64,000 nucleotides of DNA. Source: JAQWRV01 sp045564915 (GTDB lineage: Bacteria > Pseudomonadota > Alphaproteobacteria > Rhodospirillales > Rhodospirillaceae). A program made the translations under genes and the position numbers. The stretch lies in assembly GCA_045564915.1 (NCBI GenBank), contig JBJLGL010000009.1, forward strand, positions 310,001-374,000, written 5' to 3'. The notes below the pieces were generated by a model, which did not search any database, was not told the origin of the DNA, and saw only the letters and a program-made list of their open reading frames with translations. Positions 1-8,623 of the stretch are shown piece by piece. Every line of letters starts with the position of its first letter. The stretch's first letter is position 1.

Positions 1-266
1 ATGTACTTGAACATATTGAGCCAGACTGCCTTCGCGATGTCCTCACTCATATACAGCAAGTTGGTCTCGCAGGCGCCATGTTCGTAATAGACACCAAACC
101 TTCGGGCAAGACCCTAGCAGATGGCCGTAATACCCATTTGATTGTCGAAGATCAGCTTTGGTGGGAAGAGACGCTAAGTAGGTATTTTGACATTAAATTC
201 AGTAGTCCACTTGCTCCTCCGCCAGAGCCAAGACTAATTATACTCTGCGTACACGACATAAAATAA
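1..266 (+). CDS. SAM-dependent methyltransferase, C-terminal fragment
   Basis: The frame is open from base 3 to the stop at 264-266, so only the last 87 residues of a protein that starts left of the window are seen. The visible part opens with VLEHIEPDCL, which resembles the post-II motif of class I SAM-dependent methyltransferases. A strand-like segment (MFVIDTKPS) and a tryptophan-rich stretch near LWWEETLSRYF, usual near the end of such folds, follow. The substrate cannot be inferred. The next gene begins 46 bases downstream on the same strand, so both could share a transcript. The internal ATG at 78 is not a natural start because the coding frame and the motif extend upstream of it. Confidence 0.6.
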   Translation, partial: VLEHIEPDCLRDVLTHIQQVGLAGAMFVIDTKPSGKTLADGRNTHLIVEDQLWWEETLSRYFDIKFSSPLAPPPEPRLIILCVHDIK

Positions 267-312
267 ACGCATGAAAACCTACGCTTATGTATAACAAACT
301 TCTTATAATAAA

Positions 313-1293
313 ATGATAGCATTTCTTCTACGACGTTTGGTGCAAGCACTGCTGGTAATGCTTTTAGTTTCTGCAGCTGCATTCACACTTTTCAACTATG
401 TTGGTGACCCAGTCAATAATTTGGTCGGACAAGAAGCTAGCTTCAAAGATCGCGAAATTCTACGTGACCGTCTTGGTCTAAATGATCCTGCTCCGGCACA
501 GTTTCTTCGTTTTATCGGCAATGCGATGATAGGGAATTTTGGTATTTCCTATCGTATGCAACGGCCTGTTTCCGAATTGATTACCGAGCGTCTTCCTGCA
601 ACAGTCGAGCTAGTGTTTGTTTCCGCACTATTTGCCCTAATACTTGGCCTAACCATGGGAGTTTATACGGCTATAAATCGCTACAGTTTTCTAAGCCGTA
701 TAGTTTTATCTCTGTCTTTAATTGGGGTTTCCCTTCCCACATTCGTTATTGGAATTGGATTGATCTATCTATTTTCGGTCAGTCTCGGCTGGCTGCCGTC
801 ATTCGGACGTGGTGAGACGATATCTATAGGTGGGTGGACTACTGGCTTGCTGACTCGTGGTGGCCTTCAAGCGCTTATCTTGCCTGCAATCACGCTGGGT
901 CTCTTTCAAATGACTTTTATTCAGCGCCTGGTAAGGGCGGAGATGATAGAAGTTCTCAGCAAAGACTATATCCGGACTGCACATGCCATGGGTTTGCCCA
1001 GAGGCCGCATATATTACGTTTATGCGCTGAAAAATACTTTACTGCCTGTTATGACTGTGATCGGCCTTAAACTTGGCGAACTCATTGCCTTTTCTATTGT
1101 TACCGAGACGGTATTTCAGTGGCCGGGCCTAGGACTACTTTTTATTCAAGCTGTCGCCTTCGCAGATATTCCGATTATGGCGGCTTATCTGATCATGGTC
1201 GCCCTTGTTTTTGTTGTGATAAATCTTGCGATCGATGTGTTGTATACTTTTGCCGATCCCCGTCTACGCTCGCGTAATGGGGAAGTAGCTTGA
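313..1293 (+). CDS. ABC transporter permease, DppB/OppB type
   Basis: This 326-residue integral membrane protein is one of the two permeases of a peptide/nickel/opine-type (family 5) ABC importer. The N-terminus MIAFLLRRLVQALLVML is typical of DppB proteins. The cytoplasmic EAA-loop region is near residues 222-250 (AMGLPRGRIYYVYALKN) and is followed by the usual ETVFQWPGLGLL segment. It overlaps the next permease by 4 bases, so the pair is translationally coupled. No Shine-Dalgarno sequence is evident before the ATG, which sits in an AT-rich stretch. No ATPase or binding-protein gene adjoins it inside the window; they may lie upstream, beyond the left edge. Substrate unknown. Confidence 0.9.
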   Translation: MIAFLLRRLVQALLVMLLVSAAAFTLFNYVGDPVNNLVGQEASFKDREILRDRLGLNDPAPAQFLRFIGNAMIGNFGISYRMQRPVSELITERLPATVELVFVSALFALILGLTMGVYTAINRYSFLSRIVLSLSLIGVSLPTFVIGIGLIYLFSVSLGWLPSFGRGETISIGGWTTGLLTRGGLQALILPAITLGLFQMTFIQRLVRAEMIEVLSKDYIRTAHAMGLPRGRIYYVYALKNTLLPVMTVIGLKLGELIAFSIVTETVFQWPGLGLLFIQAVAFADIPIMAAYLIMVALVFVVINLAIDVLYTFADPRLRSRNGEVA

Positions 1294-2207
1294 CTAATAC
1301 CATCTCTGTCACGTCTCCAAGAGGATTACTTTGGCGGTCCTATCGCAATAGCCCACTTGCTATCTCCACAAGTATTATTGTCGGCCTTATCATAATAAGC
1401 GCACTTTGCGCACCGTGGCTCGCCCCACAAGATCCCTTCGATCCAACTAATCTAAGATTAATGAATGCCTCTCTTCCGCCGGCTTGGATAGGTGGAGGTG
1501 ATAAAATGTTTTGGCTTGGCACCGATGATCAGGGCCGGGACATGTTATCTGCCATTCTCTATGGAAGCCGTATTTCCCTCGTTGTCGGTCTGGCGGCGGT
1601 GGCTTTTGCTAGTGTTCTTGGTGCATGCCTTGGCTTAATCGCGGGTTATGTTGGTGGATGGATAGAGGTCATTATCATGCGGTTTGCTGATGTCCAGTTG
1701 ACTATCCCAGCGTTGCTGATCGCTCTCATGGTTGATGGTTTTGCACGGGCAGCTCTACCGATAGATATTCATGATGAAATCGCCCTCTACATGCTCATCT
1801 TCGCTATTGGTATTGCTGACTGGCCACAGTACGCGCGTGTTGTGAGGTCAGTCACCTTGGCACAGGCGCAAGAGGGTTACGTGATTCAGGCGAGGCTAGT
1901 TGGAGTGTCAACGCGATCTATTATCTTCGGGCACATTCTACCAAATGTAATGCCTTCTATACTTGTTCTTGCGACACTGGGCCTGGCCCTTTCTATCATT
2001 GCTGAAGCTACGCTCAGTTTTCTTGGTGTCGGAATGCCGCCGACGACACCCTCTCTCGGCACTCTCATTCGTATTGGCAATGATTTTTTGTTTTCAGGAG
2101 AGTGGTGGATAACCTTGTTTCCATCTTTAGTCCTGGTAATACTTGCTCTTTCAGTGAACTTGCTTGGAGATTGGCTGCGTGATTCTTTGAATCCCAGGTT
2201 AAGCTGA
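1290..2207 (+). CDS. ABC transporter permease, DppC/OppC type
   Basis: This is the second permease (305 residues) of the family-5 importer begun by the gene before it. It starts with TTG inside the stop region of that gene (4-base overlap). It has an N-terminal membrane segment, then the DppC-type periplasmic region with LGTDDQGRDMLS near residue 76. The EAA-type loop lies around 204-215, and the segment TLSFLGVGMPPTTPSLGTLI lies near 247-266. The dioxygenase gene follows after 3 bases, suggesting a permease-permease-enzyme operon in which the imported compound may be the enzyme's substrate; that link is inferred from position only. Confidence 0.9.
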   Translation: MTNTISVTSPRGLLWRSYRNSPLAISTSIIVGLIIISALCAPWLAPQDPFDPTNLRLMNASLPPAWIGGGDKMFWLGTDDQGRDMLSAILYGSRISLVVGLAAVAFASVLGACLGLIAGYVGGWIEVIIMRFADVQLTIPALLIALMVDGFARAALPIDIHDEIALYMLIFAIGIADWPQYARVVRSVTLAQAQEGYVIQARLVGVSTRSIIFGHILPNVMPSILVLATLGLALSIIAEATLSFLGVGMPPTTPSLGTLIRIGNDFLFSGEWWITLFPSLVLVILALSVNLLGDWLRDSLNPRLS

Positions 2208-2210
2208 CTT

Positions 2211-3056
2211 ATGGATATCAGACCCCTTTCTACTGTATGTGGGGCCGAAGTAATTGGCTTAGATTGTTCCAGCTCTATTGATGATGCCGGTTTTGCCCAA
2301 TTACGGGAGGCCCTTGTTGATCATTCCGTACTAGTTTTTCGTGATCAGGACTTAACGCCTGAGCAGCACGTTTCATTTTCTGCCTTGTGGGGTTCTCTCA
2401 AGGGCCACCTATTGCTCCAATATCTTATGCCCGGCCAGAATTATATTTTGGTTGTTTCCAATAAGAGGGGTGATTCAGGACAACCGCTCGGCATCGAAGA
2501 TGCAGGCCGCTACTGGCACTCAGATGTAAGTTACGAAAATATACCTCCTATGGGCTCCTTGCTTTACGGACTTGAGATCCCTCAGTCTGGCGGGGACACT
2601 CTGTTTGCGAATCAATATCAAGCCTATGCAAACCTGCCAGATGAACTAAAGGCTAGGATAGCTAAAATGAAAGCCCGGCATCGGTTTAATTACGTGCAAA
2701 TTCAAGAATCAGGATCTTCCAATCGCGCTCCCCTGTCGGAGGACCAGAAAGCTCAGCTTGTCGGTGCAGTGCATCCTGTCGTCCGCACACACCCTGAATC
2801 TGGCCGCAAGGCCCTTTATGTCAATCCAGGCTTTACAGAGGCACTTCTGGACGAGGATGACAATGCCGATCAATCTTTACTCGATACATTATTTGGGTAT
2901 GCCACCGATCCGTCAGTTATATATCGCCATATCTGGCAGTTACATGACCTTGTATTTTGGGATAACCGCTGCCTCATGCACCATGCCACGCCATATCCTG
3001 AGTCATCAGTGCGTCATATGCATCGCACAACAGTAGCCGGGACTATTCCGGTTTGA
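2211..3056 (+). CDS. TauD/TfdA-family 2-oxoglutarate dioxygenase
   Basis: A 281-residue Fe(II)/2-oxoglutarate-dependent dioxygenase. The facial triad is visible: H103 and D105 in YWHSDVSY, and distal H257 in WDNRCLMHHAT. R272 (RHMHR) is placed to bind 2-oxoglutarate. TauD/TfdA enzymes hydroxylate small molecules such as taurine, alkyl sulfates or chlorophenoxyacetates; nothing in the sequence fixes the substrate. It begins 3 bases after the DppC-type permease, so it is probably co-transcribed with the transporter and acts on what that imports. It converges with the MFS gene, leaving a 16-base gap with no terminator visible. Confidence 0.9.
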   Translation: MDIRPLSTVCGAEVIGLDCSSSIDDAGFAQLREALVDHSVLVFRDQDLTPEQHVSFSALWGSLKGHLLLQYLMPGQNYILVVSNKRGDSGQPLGIEDAGRYWHSDVSYENIPPMGSLLYGLEIPQSGGDTLFANQYQAYANLPDELKARIAKMKARHRFNYVQIQESGSSNRAPLSEDQKAQLVGAVHPVVRTHPESGRKALYVNPGFTEALLDEDDNADQSLLDTLFGYATDPSVIYRHIWQLHDLVFWDNRCLMHHATPYPESSVRHMHRTTVAGTIPV

Positions 3057-3072
3057 GTAGAGTTTTGCCTTC

Positions 3073-4329
3073 TTAGTGCGGTATAGAGTCGGCAAGTTCC
3101 AAAGTTTTAGCCAGGCGCTTTCTGCGTGGGAGCATGGCCACGGCCGTGGTGAACGTGATGATGGCGCCAACAAAAAGTGGCAAGCCAAACCCCACGAATT
3201 CAGCCAAGGTGCCCATTACTAAAGCACCAAGGGCCGGTCCTCCACGCCCGATGACTAGCCACAAGCTTATGACACGACCACGCAACCGGTCCGCGACAGC
3301 TGACTGCAACAAGGTTTGTGTTCCTGTCCCTGTACAGGCTTGAGTGAATCCAGAAACCGCTAGCAGTATGGCTCCGGTCCAAAGGCTGGTTGATAATGCA
3401 AACAGTGCCACAGCAGCACCATTTAGCATCACACCAATACAGACTATTTCAGTCAAACCTGATATTCGCCCGCGCTGTGCCAGCCAAAGTGAAGCACAAA
3501 TTGCTCCAACCCCCATTGATGAGGTCAATATGGCAAGCCCCTCAGGGCCGGCCTTAAATACGTCGCCGGCAAAGCCTGGAAGTAGGTCAATCAATGGCCG
3601 TGCGAGTACAGAGTTAACCGCCGTCAATGCAATTATTGCTGCCAATCCGGAATGAGAAAAAGTAAAACGACTACCTTCCATCAAATCGCGAAAGTATGAT
3701 CCCGTTAGCGGAATTGTATTCTTAGCCCGAGGCATACGAATGTAGAGTAGGGCACCAACTAGGGCGCTATACGAGATGGCATTGACCAAGAATGCCCAGG
3801 CTATGTCTGTAAAATAGATCAAAGCGCCAGCAGTGGCGGGGCCGACAATTCTGGCTACGTTAAAAATAATGGAATTTATGGCAATCGCGGTGGACATTAA
3901 TTCCCGCGGCACCATGTTGACTACAAGTGTAACGCGTGCCGCCTGGTTCATGGCATTGGTAATGCCACCTATCATCATTAAGGCTACCAGTATTTCGGGG
4001 GTAATTACCGCTGAAAGTGTTAGCAACCATAGTGCCACCGCCTGGGCGCACGCAAAGGTTTGGGCAATCAGGGAGATACGCAGGCGGTCGAAGCGATCCG
4101 CGATGACTCCACCTAAAGGAGTAAGGAGGACGATGGGCAGAAACTCTGCGATAGCGATAGCGCCTAGCCACGCCCCTGACCCCGTCAGCTCCCACATTAG
4201 CCAGCCGACGGCCAGTCGTTGCACCCACATGCCGATGAGCGACAACGTGTTGCCCGCGGTATAGAGCGCAAAGTTTCTGATTCTGAAAACCCTACCAAGG
4301 GTTGAAAAGTCAAAAAACAACTGTTTCAT
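3073..4329 (-). CDS. MFS transporter, MFS_3/EntS-like exporter
   Basis: A 418-residue major facilitator protein with about twelve hydrophobic segments. The start region (FRIRNFALYTAGNTLSLIG) and the loop GGVIADRFDRLRI after the third helix are typical of the MFS_3 (PF05977) group, which includes the enterobactin exporter EntS and many uncharacterised secondary exporters. A second conserved loop (ADRLRGRVISLW) falls near residues 342-353. It is transcribed alone, convergent to the dioxygenase. A divergent 237-base gap separates its start from the VOC gene, so promoters for both directions should lie there. The exported compound is unknown. Confidence 0.85.
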   Translation of the reverse strand: MKQLFFDFSTLGRVFRIRNFALYTAGNTLSLIGMWVQRLAVGWLMWELTGSGAWLGAIAIAEFLPIVLLTPLGGVIADRFDRLRISLIAQTFACAQAVALWLLTLSAVITPEILVALMMIGGITNAMNQAARVTLVVNMVPRELMSTAIAINSIIFNVARIVGPATAGALIYFTDIAWAFLVNAISYSALVGALLYIRMPRAKNTIPLTGSYFRDLMEGSRFTFSHSGLAAIIALTAVNSVLARPLIDLLPGFAGDVFKAGPEGLAILTSSMGVGAICASLWLAQRGRISGLTEIVCIGVMLNGAAVALFALSTSLWTGAILLAVSGFTQACTGTGTQTLLQSAVADRLRGRVISLWLVIGRGGPALGALVMGTLAEFVGFGLPLFVGAIITFTTAVAMLPRRKRLAKTLELADSIPH

Positions 4330-4566
4330 GTAGCCCGGGTTCTATCCATTTATGATAAGCCGGTCCATGATGATTTTGACCAAGGGTTGACTACTGGACA
4401 GAACTCTTGCGTCTAGTTGTTGGCCGCACGATAAGAATACAAGCTTATTTTGCTTCGTTAATTGTCCAAACGGTGCAACTTCTTGTTTAATGTGGCTGGC
4501 AATTACGGGAATTAAATAAAGGGCGCACTAAGTCGTGGCTTTAGTTTATCTATAAGAGGAAAAATC

Positions 4567-5661
4567 ATGGCAGATAAGATTAATCGCCGCGATGCACTTC
4601 GAGCCGGTGCCACTATTGCGGCTGTCTCTTCCGTATCAACATCGGAATCTGCACAGGGACAGGAAAGGCAGGCTGCTGACTATGCTATAAGCGCAAAAGG
4701 GGAGGCTTTTGCATCCCTAGAAGAAGCTAATCCGCTCGAAGCTAAGATTATCGCCTTCACTACTGTGTCACCGGATGTGGATTCAAGCATCAAGTTTTAC
4801 CGCGATATTATTGGTATGACCGTGCTGACCGATGCGCTGCTGCCAAATAAAACTACTACTGCTCCCGGGATCGGGCGAGCAGGACGCCGCCATGTGCTGT
4901 TAACAATGCCAGAGTCACCCTTTGCTCAGGCCGTTCGAATCCTTGAGGCGCCACCTGGAGCTGATGCTATTCGGCCACGGCCGGGCTCAGGCCCTAATGA
5001 TCCTGGTCTAATGGTTATGGAAGGTGGCACCCGTGACCCTGCAGAGTCCTACCATGCTTTGGCAAGTGCCGGCACATCAATGATATCACCACCGCGCTAC
5101 TATTATTTCCGTAACACAATGTGGGGTACGGATGTAGATGTTATGAGCTATGCACCATTTGGTCCCGGCGGAGAGCAAATGTTTATCACTGCTAGCATCC
5201 GCAGCGACCAACAGTTAGTTAAATCGACCGGTATACATAACGGCTTCGGTAGTGCATCAGTCACGTCCTTAGATCAGCGGCCGGTTAACAAATTTTTCGA
5301 ACAGGCCTTAGGGCTCAAGCGGACATCACAAATGGAGTGTTACCAAGACAACGTCAATGAATTGATTGGTGCCCCCAAGGGCTCCTATTTCCTGTGGGGT
5401 AACGTGGGCTCTGGTGTGGCTATCGAAGTTTGGGAGGTCAAAGCCGAGAAAGGGACAGTTTATCCATGTTCTCTGGATAAAACTGGTCTTGCTATGCTGA
5501 CCCTTCGCGTAAACGATCTGAACAAATGCCGAGCTATGTGTGCCGATGTTGGCATTAAACCTGTAGGTAATGGCGCCCTACCAAACCCTTACAATGAGCA
5601 CCCTGATGGTTTCATCCTGCGTGGTGCAGTAGGAGAGTTGTATGAAATAGTACAAGCATAA
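4567..5661 (+). CDS. Exported two-domain VOC-fold protein with Tat-like leader
   Basis: A 364-residue protein. The N-terminus has a twin-arginine pattern (NRRDALRAGATIAAV, residues 6-20) followed by a short hydrophobic, alanine-rich stretch, which points to Tat export of a folded protein. The rest holds two vicinal-oxygen-chelate (glyoxalase/bleomycin-resistance/dioxygenase) modules, roughly residues 60-200 and 220-362, each with a FYRDIIGM- or FFEQALGL-type helix. VOC enzymes usually bind a divalent metal in the paired-module cleft. A good ribosome site (AAGAGGAAAA) precedes the ATG. The exported location is unusual for this fold. Substrate unknown. Confidence 0.75.
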   Translation: MADKINRRDALRAGATIAAVSSVSTSESAQGQERQAADYAISAKGEAFASLEEANPLEAKIIAFTTVSPDVDSSIKFYRDIIGMTVLTDALLPNKTTTAPGIGRAGRRHVLLTMPESPFAQAVRILEAPPGADAIRPRPGSGPNDPGLMVMEGGTRDPAESYHALASAGTSMISPPRYYYFRNTMWGTDVDVMSYAPFGPGGEQMFITASIRSDQQLVKSTGIHNGFGSASVTSLDQRPVNKFFEQALGLKRTSQMECYQDNVNELIGAPKGSYFLWGNVGSGVAIEVWEVKAEKGTVYPCSLDKTGLAMLTLRVNDLNKCRAMCADVGIKPVGNGALPNPYNEHPDGFILRGAVGELYEIVQA

Positions 5662-5853
5662 TGAAGAACAAACTGTTACTGAACGCTGTAGTAAGAAAGT
5701 CTATATTTAATTTCTTTGGTACAGCCGTAATGACTTCAACGTAAACATTTGCGGATATTTATATTATCCTCTATTAGACTCAAAAAAGTATTTGATGGCA
5801 CCTTTAGAATGTTCGTACAGACATTCCTTATCTAAGATTGTAGCACGAGGTGT

Positions 5854-6900
5854 GTGTTGAAAAATGAACATGAAGCACGAGTGATCTTGAGCTCTTTGTC
5901 AATGCAATTTAGACAAAGTGGATTGCGTGATATATTTTACCAATCATTGCTGCAAGTACTTAAATCTCTTGGAACACCACAGAGAAACACTAATGAGGAT
6001 ACCGAGTCTATTGTTGCCGAACTTGCGTTAAACGGATTTTGGCCGCTGGGTAAACTTCTAAACTCCCAGGATATCGAAAATTGTCTCCGTATCTTGGATA
6101 GCGCTCCGCTAAACAAAACAAAAGAAAATACTTCGTTTGCTAACATCGAAGAGGCTCGGCACTCTAATGTGGGTGAAGTCACGTATTCAGATAGCGCTGT
6201 ATATAGAATTGATCGGCTAATCGAAATTGCGAACGACCCAGGCATTCTAGATATTGTGTCTAGTTACTTAGGCGTATTACCGACCATTCAACACATTCTT
6301 TGTACACGTTCATTCTCGGGGTCCCGGCATCTTCAGGAGCATTTCACGAAGGATTCCAGAATAAAGCCAAAAGATCTTGCAAGGGCACAGACGCAAAATC
6401 AACTCTTCCATACGGATTCTGCGGGCCCACGATTCTTAAAATTATGTATTTACCTGACAGATGTTGATCAAGATTGCGGCCCACATGAATTTATCGCCGG
6501 TTCTCACCGTGATTCAGATTTGTCTGATATCTTAGAAAGATGTTTTGAATCTAACCCAGATCTAAGAAATCAATGGAACGGCCAATATAGAAAAAGTGAG
6601 GACCTGATCTCAGAAATATTTCCCAAAGAATCTTTTAAGGAATTTATTGCAGAAAGAGGTTTCGCTTTTCTGGAAGATACAAGTGGAATCCACCGAGGGC
6701 GTCCACCGGTTTCACAAGATAGAGTTTTCTGTCAAATTCTTTACACGATGCATGACGATTTCTGGGGACGCGAACCTAATATTGAATGCAGAAATACCAC
6801 TGTTATGCCTAGGCTCTTGAATCAAACGAGAGGTCAATATTCAGAGAGAGAGATAAGATACCTTAATAGATATATCTTCGTGGAAAAAACCCCAAACTGA
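5854..6900 (+). CDS. Phytanoyl-CoA dioxygenase (PhyH) family protein
   Basis: A 348-residue PhyH-type Fe(II)/2-oxoglutarate dioxygenase. H186 and D188 in LFHTDSAGPRF, distal H280 in SGIHRGRPPV and R290 complete the metal and cosubstrate site; GPHEFIAGSHRD (209-220) is a family hallmark. PhyH relatives hydroxylate CoA esters, natural products or sugars. The frame begins at GTG 5854, but TTG at 5857 sits 6 bases after CGAGG and is an equally likely start. Codon use and composition are AT-richer than in the core genes. It converges on the SGNH-GSCFA-TylF operon with an 88-base gap and is probably part of the same accessory cassette. Confidence 0.85.
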   Translation: MLKNEHEARVILSSLSMQFRQSGLRDIFYQSLLQVLKSLGTPQRNTNEDTESIVAELALNGFWPLGKLLNSQDIENCLRILDSAPLNKTKENTSFANIEEARHSNVGEVTYSDSAVYRIDRLIEIANDPGILDIVSSYLGVLPTIQHILCTRSFSGSRHLQEHFTKDSRIKPKDLARAQTQNQLFHTDSAGPRFLKLCIYLTDVDQDCGPHEFIAGSHRDSDLSDILERCFESNPDLRNQWNGQYRKSEDLISEIFPKESFKEFIAERGFAFLEDTSGIHRGRPPVSQDRVFCQILYTMHDDFWGREPNIECRNTTVMPRLLNQTRGQYSEREIRYLNRYIFVEKTPN

Positions 6901-6988
6901 TCGCTATAGTTTATTTGTACTGTGGCATACTCGTCTCATGAAGCTTCTGCTGGCAACGCGTGGTTCGGTGAGATATCGGGCAGGGGAC

Positions 6989-8623
6989 TTACCCGACATT
7001 ATAAATATGACGTGTAGGATGAATGCTGACATGCTCAGAGTTTAGGCGCGGGAAAGGGTTCAAACCGCTTACAGAATATTGAAATGGATCGGCAGGCCAG
7101 CAATTTAACCCTCCACCCATTACAATCCTGGGCATTCCTCTGACCCTGATCCCTATCCATAATAATAGGCATGAATAGTTCTGCTCACCCTTCTCCACCG
7201 ATACTTTCCCATCTATCTGACCAAAAATCACAGACAAACCATTCTTTATGGCGCGCTTTTCTTCCTGATTGGAGGTTTTCACTAATAGCTGTGCGTCTCC
7301 ACTACCATCATCTTTTGTGAAGAACAGAGCCAATTTATATAGGTTTCCTGGAATGTTTGGAGAAGGTCCACACTCTTGTCCAAGTATTAGCTCTGAGTGA
7401 TCCTCGCCCTTTAGAATAAGGGCATTATAGCAAATGAAGTCAAAACCAATGTGATCAGTAACTAAGTTTGCAATATCACTATGGTAAAGCAGCTCAAATA
7501 GTTGCTTCGACTGGGATGAATCAATTTTGTGAAAACGAAAATCATTTCCCTGCAGTAGAATGCTATCCGAGCACCATTCAGGGCGGATAAAAAGTTTTTT
7601 TGTATTTTGTTCTACTGACCGGAAATCACTGATGTTATCAAGGCTTAGTATCTTGACTACACCGCTCGTTCCTGTGGCTTTTGCAACCTTATCATCCGAG
7701 CTGGCAGAGCTATCCTGTGGCCGAAATGTCTCGCTGGCATCCCCGTGGCTGGTCAATTTCCATAAACGTTTATTGAATTGTATGTGTGTTCTCCCAGAAA
7801 TGGCTGTTAGCCAAGAATTGAGAGAATCTCTTGCTGTGCTTCTGGACAAATGCACACCATCAAATTCTCTTTCCGGCAAAAGCATTCCATCATTACCAGT
7901 TACAATCGGCCAGATATCTATGAAAGGGATTCCAAGATCAAGGCACCGTTCTTTGATAAGTTGATTATATAATCGACTTACTTTGTAACGTGTTGAAAGG
8001 GGGCAATGGAATTCATGCACCTGCAGAAAAAGCTCATCGTTCTTTGTTGGTGGGGGTACGCAATGAACAGCTATATTTGAAAGGCCCATTTGGGATAGAA
8101 TCTGTAGCCCGGAAATGAATCGATCAACTGAACTTAGGAAAAGTGGCAAGACCTGCTTGAACGGAATTTTTTGCAGCTTACTATTCTGCTCAGAGGAATA
8201 CGTTCCAAGATCATAATGATCTGGCAACTCAAAATTGTACTTGTCTTGCAGTTCCTTCATAATTCTACTGCGGCAATCAATGTCGCCACAGTGTATGAGA
8301 ATTGGCATAGGTTGCTGCGGATCTGATGCCGCAAAGGCAATATTATAATCTCTTGGGTCCTCTGATTCACAGATAGATTGGCCTGACGGCGTGACAATCC
8401 TATCCCTCACCAACGCTTTCACAAGGCCGCTATTTAAATTGCCATTTTCATCTGAAAACAGATGGCCGCGCAGGCCTCTAAGGAATACGGCATTTGCCTG
8501 GTATAGAATTTGACTATCAGCGTCCTCTAGAAGCAGATCCGTGAACGGTAGGACGTTGCTGTCTCCAATTACAAGCAGACGGTTTGGCTTGCCGATTCCC
8601 TCTAAATTGAAATTACGTGACAT
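6989..8623 (-). CDS. SGNH/GDSL-like hydrolase with unrecognised C-terminal domain
   Basis: A 544-residue protein. Residues 1-275 look like an SGNH hydrolase: block I is VIGDSNV (S22 the likely nucleophile), a GDIDCRS segment near 113-119 resembles the GEIDCR motif of glycan-modifying SGNH enzymes, and FDGVHLS supplies D255 and H258. From about residue 300 a serine-rich linker leads to some 230 residues I do not recognise, ending in a conserved-looking block around GGGLNCWPADPFQYS. Its ATG follows the TAG of the GSCFA gene directly, so the two are coupled. A role in removing or adding acyl groups on a glycan or secondary metabolite is plausible but unproven. Confidence 0.7.
   Translation of the reverse strand: MSRNFNLEGIGKPNRLLVIGDSNVLPFTDLLLEDADSQILYQANAVFLRGLRGHLFSDENGNLNSGLVKALVRDRIVTPSGQSICESEDPRDYNIAFAASDPQQPMPILIHCGDIDCRSRIMKELQDKYNFELPDHYDLGTYSSEQNSKLQKIPFKQVLPLFLSSVDRFISGLQILSQMGLSNIAVHCVPPPTKNDELFLQVHEFHCPLSTRYKVSRLYNQLIKERCLDLGIPFIDIWPIVTGNDGMLLPEREFDGVHLSRSTARDSLNSWLTAISGRTHIQFNKRLWKLTSHGDASETFRPQDSSASSDDKVAKATGTSGVVKILSLDNISDFRSVEQNTKKLFIRPEWCSDSILLQGNDFRFHKIDSSQSKQLFELLYHSDIANLVTDHIGFDFICYNALILKGEDHSELILGQECGPSPNIPGNLYKLALFFTKDDGSGDAQLLVKTSNQEEKRAIKNGLSVIFGQIDGKVSVEKGEQNYSCLLLWIGIRVRGMPRIVMGGGLNCWPADPFQYSVSGLNPFPRLNSEHVSIHPTRHIYNVG

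Noticed and set aside
6938..7045. Short plus-strand frame starting MKLLLATRGSVRY between the PhyH and SGNH genes
   Set aside because: It runs into the SGNH gene on the other strand, stops after about 35 codons and matches nothing.
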